Part shown: one piece after another, positions 57,428-64,000 of the stretch
How positions within the stretch are numbered: position 1 is the first letter of the stretch
Layout of the letters: each line of letters begins with the position of its first letter
Assembly (NCBI RefSeq): GCF_036785885.1
Contig: NC_092326.1
Coordinates: forward strand, 434,001 to 498,000
DNA length: 64,000 nucleotides
Origin: Coffea arabica
Lineage: Eukaryota > Streptophyta > Magnoliopsida > Gentianales > Rubiaceae
Direction of reading: 5' to 3'
The notes under the pieces: model-generated
Databases searched by the model: none
What the model saw: the letters and a program-made list of their open reading frames with translations, nothing else
Told to the model about the DNA's origin: nothing
Position numbers and translations under genes: made by a program

Positions 57428-57982
57428 GTGAGGGTGGTCATTTCGGCCAAGCTCCACCATGGAGGTTCCACCTCCCCGAACTCCACCTCGGCCTTTAGGC
57501 CGATCCGAGGTGAAATATTCTTGAGGTTCTAGTATTTGTCCCGTTCACCTCGGCTATCGTGGTGGCCACTATGAGGTGCCACTGTGGCTAATGGGACGGC
57601 TGAAATCAGGTCACAGACTGACACTTGCAGGGGAACAAGACGTCTGATAAAGCGTGTCTGATAGACCCATCAAGACAGACTGACACGTCAGTTTGTCAAG
57701 TCTTAGGAAGTTGAACCCAATCGTCATTCCTTCCCAATTATTTCCTATAAATACAGAAATCTCACTCAAAGACTAAGGAGATACACTGTAAGCACTATAC
57801 TCTAAAAACTCTCTTACAACTTTCCTCTTAATCTAGACTAACTAGATCGTTGAAGGTAAACTAGGGGATTTTACCTCACGTCTGGTAATTTGAGTAGGTG
57901 ACTTCCGTGAAACCGTACCCACTTCCGGAGAATTACTCCGTCGCCTAGGTACCTCCTGTTGAATCCGAAAATTACTTCTTTA
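57428..57982 (+). repeat. Probable 5' LTR of a Tat-like gypsy element
   Basis: The stretch runs from TGAGGGTGGTCATTTCGG to just before the primer-binding site. TATAAATA at 57746-57753 is a good promoter element and CCAAT/CTCACTC sequences surround it. The 3' end reads TTTA, perhaps TTCA before a C-to-T change. No second LTR copy is in the window, so the borders are inferred. Confidence 0.6.
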
Positions 57983-58003
57983 ATTGGCGCTATCTGTGGG
58001 AAC
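57983..58003 (+). promoter_or_regulatory. Gypsy primer-binding site
   Basis: ATTGGCGCTATCTGTGGGAA, close to the TTGGCGCCGTCTGTGGGAA form used by Tat-type gypsy elements. It lies directly after the LTR and 17 bp before the gag ATG. Confidence 0.7.
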
Positions 58004-58019
58004 TCGAAGACATCAAAGA

Positions 58020-59469
58020 ATGAAACCCACACATTTTAGGGACAGGAAGGTTCTCACCATTAGGGCTGCGCCCAGTGCTACAGCCCAGCAAGAAAATGCT
58101 TCTGAAGAACAGGGGTCTTCTGAAACTCAACCCACTAACGGAGAAGCCATGTCCCAAATGGCTGAGTTCGTGGCTAAGAACCCTATCATCTTTGAGGAGT
58201 TGGAAAGATATCTCAAGAGATAAGGCAAGCAAAAGGCCGAATCCTCCAAGAGAAGATCAGAAGAATCCCCTGAGATCCCATCCAAGGAAGAATCTGATGG
58301 GAGACATTCCCTTAGAAATACCCCCGAAACGAGCTTTATCTAAGGCTACTTCTAGAATAGCCTCCATCTCCAAGGCTCTTTCATGAGGTTTGATAGGAAA
58401 ACGAGTTGAGGAAGATCCTCGGCTCCTGAGGAGATTAGAAATGGATTATATGAGGGCTCCACCTTTCACGGACGACATCAACGAGGAGAGGCTTCTCTCA
58501 AACTTCAAATTACCCGTCATACCATCTTATGATGGCCGATGTGACCCTGAGTATCACATTCACGTGTTCATCTCGGCCTTCCGATTATACTGTATTTCCG
58601 ACCCAATTATTTGTAGGACGTTTTCAGTATTTCTGCAAGGGACTACTCGAAAATATTTCTGGGGTCTAGAACCTAGGAGCATCTCCATCCTGGGAGAGTT
58701 GGTGGACAAATTCCTCCATCGATTTATATCTTCCACGCCGACGATAAAGACCTCGGCTTACTTGCTAAATATACAGCAGAATTCGGGGGAGTCCCTCCGT
58801 ACTTATGTGCAGAGATTTCAAGATAAAAACGTGCAAATACTTGATCCCAAGGAGCAGGTAACTATAGCTGCCTTCACCAACAGGCTCACCGCCGGAGTGT
58901 TCAACACCGGGGCACATAAGAAATTCCCTCGTACACTTCGAGAGTTCTGGCAAAAGGTCAAAAAAAGCATACAACCCGAGGACCTAAACTGCATGAAAAG
59001 AGAAGCTCAGGTAACTCCCTCGAGAACTGATTCCCGAAGGAAAAAAGAATCAAGCCGAGGTGAGGCTAGCACCGCTGGCAGATTCCAAAGTCCTAACCGA
59101 GATCGCCGAAGTGTATTCGATAGAACTGCCAAGAGAAAGTTGTCTGTCCCTGATTCTGAACTCATTCCGTTAAAAACCAACCGATCTTATATCCTGTCTG
59201 TCATGGAGCAGAACCCCCTCAGGCGTTCTCCCCCAAGGATGGTCGGAAAGAAGGAAAAGAGGAATTTCAACCTTTGTTGTGCTTATCATCGAGATATCGG
59301 GCATGAGACTGAAGATTGCAACAATTTAAAGAAAGATATTGAGGACTTAATCAAGCGGGGGTACCTGAAGCAGTTTGTTCGTAGTGATGGAGAATGCCAG
59401 AGGAGTGACACCTGCCAAGACTGTCAAGGAGAGTCCTGTCGAGAAAATAACCGAGGCGAGTCCCGCTGA
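58020..59469 (+). pseudogene. gag: Tat-like gypsy gag, interrupted by stops
   Basis: Translation starts at the ATG at 58020 (MKPTHFRDRKVLTIR). It meets TAA at 58221, changes frame near 58320, meets TGA at 58384, and then is open to TGA at 59467-59469. The open part has the retrotransposon gag core (FKLPVIPSYDGRCDPEYHI, RKYFWGLEPRSI and VQRFQDK) and ends in the knuckle-like CAYHRDIGHETEDC with KDIEDLIKRGYLKQFV. The TAA, and both TGAs, fit C-to-T changes in CAA and CGA codons, as expected for methylated, silenced repeats. It packages element RNA in intact relatives. Confidence 0.85.
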
Positions 59470-59719
59470 GAAGGTGGTCCAGGAGCAGTTGCCGACCTTT
59501 TGAAGATCTTAGGAAGACGAGAAGACCTCCTCGAGATGGATCCCCTGGTTATGGGTCAAACATAGTCGGGATCATCAACACCATAATCGGGGTCCGACAG
59601 GAGGAGATAGTCAAAACTCCTGTAAAAGGACCTATTGACAAGCTAATCCAGACCATGTTGAGGCGAGCTCCCGTCTTACTGAGACAAACACATATGGTCC
59701 AAGTGATCCTGTCCCAACC

Positions 59720-60247
59720 GCTTCAAGTAGTCACGAGGTCTTGGTAATTGAATTATTGACCAATAACTATAGAGTGAAAAAGGTGTATGTTGACCTCGGA
59801 AGTTCGGTAGACGTCATATACTACCGGACTTTTGAAAGTCTGAAGTTGACCAGAGATCTACTCATACCCGTGAAGACTCTTCTAGTGGGGTTCAGGGGAC
59901 ACGTTGTCCACTCGGAAGGGATGATTACGCTGACGGTGACAGTCGGACAGCACTCTCGGTGCCGAACCGTCCCTATCAATTTTGTTGTGATCAAAGTTGA
60001 TTCCCCGTATAATCTGCTTATGGGGCGACCCACCTTGAATGCGTTGCGGCTTGTGTACTCAACGTACCACTTAAGTTTCAAAATTTTCACGCTAGCAGGC
60101 ATAGCTGAAGTAAGCAGCGATGTCTGCGCTACAAGAGAATGCTACCTCGCTACTATAATGTTCGAGTCAGATACCTTCGGTTTAGCTCGGGAGACCTTGT
60201 CCTACGCAAGAATTCAGTCAGTCGATCAGAGCCCTAGGACAAATTAA
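59720..60247 (+). pseudogene. Gypsy retropepsin-like protease region
   Basis: The frame SHEVLVIELLTNNYRVKKVY leads into VDLGSSVDVIYY, the position of the aspartic protease DTG/DNGSS motif; the residue after the Asp is Leu here. YNLLMGRPTLNALR follows, a typical ILGRPTL-like second motif. The frame stops at 60247. Reverse transcriptase, RNase H and integrase, which should follow, are absent: the next coding sequence is an antisense ORF. Either the element never had them, or they were deleted. Confidence 0.75.
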
Positions 60248-60556
60248 TTCCGAAGTGGGAGGGGCCATATTGAGTAGTTGAGGCCAACCAGAATGGCTAT
60301 TGTATGTTAGCTTACCGAGATGGTACTCTGGTACTCTGAACTTGGCATGCCGAGAATCTTAAATTGTATTATCTTTAAAATATCTATGTTCCACTCCGGA
60401 CTACTTGTGATGTATCTTCTGTTTACCTAGTTATTTTCTTAGCATCACTATTTCGTGTTGTTAAAGAAAATAAGAGGACAAGTAGAGGTGGAAGAATAAG
60501 TGGAAGAAGAAGCAGAAATAAGAACAGAAGAAGTGACTTCATTGAAAATATAACCA

Positions 60557-62148
60557 TTACAAGAGTAGAAAAATTCCAAGTGCAAAATGCCGAGGTTGAA
60601 GGCTCTTATAAGAGCCCCACGCCTCGGCTGAACCCTCTCCTGCGCCGGTCTCTCCTACTGCCCCGTCGCTGAGCTCGCTACCCTCTGGATTCAACTCGAA
60701 ATCGGCCATCTTGCAGTTGAATTCCTCCCGCACTTTAGTCAGGTTCTTCCCGACCTGGGTACCCTCAGCCATGCGGTCACATAACTCCTTGGCATCTTCA
60801 TTGTAGTTGTTCTTATCTTTGAGCAAGTCCAATTGTTCTGAGGTGAGATGGGGAGCAGCATCTTGGACAGCTGAGGTATAGCCAAACATGAAACTCGACA
60901 GGGTCAATTCGCCAAGATCACGCGTAAGGGCCTCGGAGGTGCGGAAAGCCTCCACAGCCAAGCTCCCAACCTTGTCAATAGCCTCATTTGAAGACTGCTC
61001 CTCTTTAAGACATCGGTTCTTCTCTTTTTTCAAGGCAGTTTTCAAGGAGTGCATCGTGGTCTCAACTTGCTCCATCTCGGCCACCGCGATGTCTCTTTGC
61101 TTGAGGGCCTGATCTCTTTTTGTCTCGGCCAACTTCAACTATTTTTCAGCAGAAACACTATCTAAAAGTTCGGTTGAGGGCTGATTCTCAACCATATTGG
61201 TGTACCTTTACATCACCTCGGAGAAAAATGCCGAAGTAGAAGCCCAAGCAATTGAAGCACTTTGCATCAGTTTGTCAGAATTGAACCTTGTGGCAAAGGC
61301 ATGGTCCCGGGGCAGACTGGAGTGGACCAAAAGATGATGGGCCACCTTAGGGTCCTTGCATCAGTCATTGATACTGATATCCCACTCCGGACACCAGCGC
61401 CACCCGAGATGCTTCTTGTCTTCTCCAGCGGGTTGGGGTGACACGAGATACTGGTTCCAAAGGGATGACCCCGTGACTTGCACCTTGGTAGTTTGAAACT
61501 GCTTATTCCGGCCCGGCTGAGGAGCGGTAATTGTTACACCTCGAGTAGCCACTCTTTCACCTCGGGTAGCCACTCCTTCGGAAATTGTAGAAATCCGCGA
61601 GGTGCCATTGGGGACGACTGTTACTGGTGTGCTGGCTATGGCACCCGAGGTACCTTTTTTCTTCTGTGCTCCCGAGATCTGAACAGGAGCTCTCCACTTT
61701 TGTGAGTTCTTGGCCACTGTAGCTGTGCCCGAGGTGATAAGGTCCGAAACTCTCACCACTGCAAAAGGAAAAGGATTACTACTTAGAATCAAGGGAAAGA
61801 AAAAATAAAATAATGAATTGAAGAATATAATATTTTTCGAGTCGAGTAGAGAAATGGAGAGGACGGTCCGATTTGATTAGAGTTCGGCCGATCCCGCCGT
61901 CCATAAGAGCCGTTTCGGGATATGCCTAATTATTGATCCTGAGATCCGATCCGAGAAGTTTGCAAAAACTCTCCTCTTCATGCTAACCTGAGGAAGGATC
62001 CTTGGCTGAGGTAGGCAGCCTCTACCAGAAACTCTTAGGGAAGTCCTCGACGGGGACGAATACAAAATTTCGTTTCCACTCCTTTATTGATGAACGAGAG
62101 TCCACTACCAACTTCAGCATGCTCTTGCTTCGGTTGTCGAAATGAAAC
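60557..62148 (-). pseudogene. Antisense ORF (aORF) of the Tat-like gypsy element
   Basis: Read on the minus strand, a segment at 62148 to about 61986 (SSIKEWKRNFVFVPVEDFPK) ends at a possible GT donor (CTCAG/GTTAGC). A possible acceptor, TTTTGCAG, gives a second segment from 61758 to 60557. The second segment stays in one frame for 400 codons. It is broken only by TGA at 61361-61363, a TAA and a TAG before 61138, all explainable as C-to-T changes. The last 190 residues are Lys/Glu-rich with heptad-like spacing, so probably coiled coil (EMEQVETTMHSLKTALKKEK). Antisense ORFs at this position are known in Tat-lineage gypsy elements; their function is unknown. Confidence 0.7.
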
Positions 62149-64000
62149 TGTCGCGCCCCATTTTTTGAATAAATAAAATAAAATGGTTAAAAAATGTATT
62201 TTTGATTCGATTTTTTGATTGGAAAACGAATTTTGATTTAAAAGAAAAGTGGGCCTCAATGGGGGTTTTGAGAATGCGACGATTTGACCCAAAATTATAG
62301 TTTAAAAAGGGTTTTTTTGAAATAAAGAAATCGGAGTCGCCACTTGGTAATGAGTTAAGGTGTACCAAGTCACCTAAAAATGAATTTTTAAAGAAAAATA
62401 GGAAAAAGTAGTAAGAAACCCCTTTTAAACGACTCCTAATCTACGTAAACCAACGAAAAAGGTTCGGGAGCCACATTTGACGAAGGGGAAGGCAAAGATA
62501 CAATCCAAGGCACCCCTTTGACCTAGCCAAGGCTAGTTGCGTGATTTAATCAAAGATTTTCTCGTTTTAACCAAAGAATTTATTACATTTGGATGTACTA
62601 CATGAATGCAAATCCTAGACCTAGGGGTATTGGGAAAAATTCTCTTCAAAGGTTGAGTGGTGCCAATCATATTAATTGTGAAGCCCAATAATGACCCTTT
62701 GGAGAGGTCACACAGTCCTAAATGACGTAAAAGTGAGTGAAATGAATGCATGCTATGTGAAAACGTGAGTTTGTGTGAAGTAAGAGAAAAAATAATAAAA
62801 AAAATAGGATGTAAGTGGAGGTGTGCAAATGTATTTACAAGTGTTCGTGTGCAAGTGAAGGGATAAAAAAGGTGTACGTGTGCAAATGGGAGTGAAAGTG
62901 AAAGTGTAATGATAGAGTGGATTTAGAATGCATGAGCCTAGGGAATGCATGCATATTGGGCACGGGGAGACCTAAATCGTGACTCAATTTTTTCTTTGAT
63001 AGAGGGAATACAATCGTGCTAAAGCTTAGAAAAAGCCACACTCGTCTATATCCCATATTCAAGGAGTTTCCCTAGTCTAATCAGGCAAAATGCACTAATC
63101 TACCCCCTACTTTCCTAAATGTGATGCAAATCTAAATGTTATATATACATAGGGGTAAGGGGATATTCTATTAGGGGAGATAGTATGTGAAAATGATAAG
63201 AATCCTAAAATGGAAAAATATGCATGAAGTGTAATGTAATCATACAAACATGATCTAGCGAAGGGGTCCCTAAGGGTCTAGCGTTGGACTAGCCCATGTC
63301 TAGAATTTCCCACTAGCATTGGACTAGTGAGGTGACGTCCATTTGCATTCACCATATACAAGTAAATAGGCGTAATTAAAGCAAGTAAACATGTGAGCAC
63401 GTAATTCACATAACACATAAGCATGCATATCTAGATGCCAAAACCTAAGAAAACGATTAAACATATAGCACATAGACATGCAAGACACATAAGGTAATTA
63501 AGGCCCTAACTATTACATTTTGAGGGGGAGTAGGCCTACTACAATCTAGGAGGGGGAACGGAATAAAAAAAAAAATAACCTAGCTATTACAACTTGGCAT
63601 TCAAGTGCCTTCAAATGACTTGCAAATTAAGAAAAATGAAATAAAAAGAAAGCGAAATAGGCAATTAAACATGAAATGGAAAGCGACTTAAAGCATGCAT
63701 ATTCACACATAACACATAGGAGCACGTAGAGTCAAATAAAGTAAGGAATAAAGGATTAGATATACCTCCCTTGAGTCGATGCCCTAATGAGGTGAAACTA
63801 CTAATTTATCCTCCAAAACAATAAATGGGTCAAGGTACCACTTTAATTATCAAATAATCACATGAAACAACCATTAAACACAAAAGTGGAAATTAAACAC
63901 GAAACGAAAATCAAATATGGAATAGATCATGCACGTGCAAGCAAAACTCGATCTCAAATAAAAGGTCTCAAGAATCTAAAGTGGAGTGTTAAATTGAAAT
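62149..64000. mobile_element. Probable long LTR of a second gypsy element, running off the window
   Basis: At 62149 the aORF reading stops abruptly at TGTCGCGCCCCATTTTTT. TG plus this GC-rich start, the later GGAGTCGCCACTTGGTAA and GGTTCGGGAGCC phrases, and the long low-complexity non-coding sequence resemble LTRs of Ogre/Tat elements. I see no ORF with family features from here to the end. The other end and its duplication lie outside, so orientation and identity are inferred. Confidence 0.5.

Noticed and set aside
57984..58019. Start of gag at 57984
   Set aside because: That frame begins with TTG within the primer-binding site; the first proper ATG is at 58020.
1..64000. tRNA genes, rRNA genes, CRISPR arrays or bacterial operons
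   Set aside because: No full cloverleaf with intact A and B boxes, no rRNA-like sequence and no regularly spaced repeats were seen; the sequence is plant nuclear DNA.

Overview
This is nuclear DNA from a flowering plant, most probably a core eudicot. Intron-containing genes, two RALF peptide genes, a DUF26 secretory protein, Ty1/copia and Ty3/gypsy retrotransposons, a PIF1/RPA pair of Helitron type, and many small inverted-repeat elements sit in an AT-rich background. No prokaryotic, organellar or CRISPR feature was seen. I cannot name the species. A gypsy element with gag and protease but no polymerase resembles the TR-GAG class described in coffee, but that is weak taxonomic evidence.

Six host genes can be supported. 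(1) eIF4E on the minus strand, 4722-10317, five exons, 229 aa. (2) A 2-oxoglutarate/Fe(II) dioxygenase of the SRG1-like group on the minus strand, 13077-15874, four exons, 357 aa. (3) A RALF-like peptide gene at 35035-35256. (4) A second SRG1-like dioxygenase on the plus strand, 44595-48093, four exons, 365 aa; its two middle exons have exactly the same lengths as in gene 2. (5) A second, divergent RALF-like gene at 48667-48897. (6) A two-domain DUF26 (Gnk2-like) cysteine-rich secretory protein on the minus strand, 54912-55700. Nothing suggests that these act in one pathway, although RALF peptides, DUF26 proteins and eIF4E are all known in plant signalling or defence.

Most of the rest is mobile DNA. 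14-23 kb: small elements with target-site duplications, including one inside intron 3 of gene 2, one against its TATA box and one at 17.6 kb, plus a hAT-like element and two purine/pyrimidine-rich inserts. 22.95-28.46 kb: an almost complete Ty1/copia element with both LTRs and a CAATG duplication. 29.9-34.8 kb: several foldback elements and a GC-rich element. 37-42 kb: decayed RPA-like and PIF1-like helicase pseudogenes, probably from a Helitron. 42.2-44.2 kb: a decayed gypsy gag with primer-binding site and probable LTR. 50.0-50.6 kb: a 601-bp foldback element. 53.48-54.01 kb: a 5'-truncated LINE with two A-tracts and a 15-bp duplication. 56.2-57.2 kb: a hAT element with a perfect 8-bp duplication. 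57.4-62.1 kb: a Tat-like gypsy element lacking RT/RNase H/integrase but carrying an antisense coiled-coil ORF. It is cut at 62149 by what looks like the start of another LTR element that runs off the window.

I did not find a clearly new multi-gene system. The observations most worth a second look are the perfect 85-bp tandem duplication that copies a 5' splice site in the second dioxygenase gene, the 14-nt inverted repeat at the copia primer-binding position, the polymerase-less gypsy element with its antisense ORF, the LINE with a probable 3' transduction, and the small elements that have remodelled the promoter and an intron of the first dioxygenase gene.
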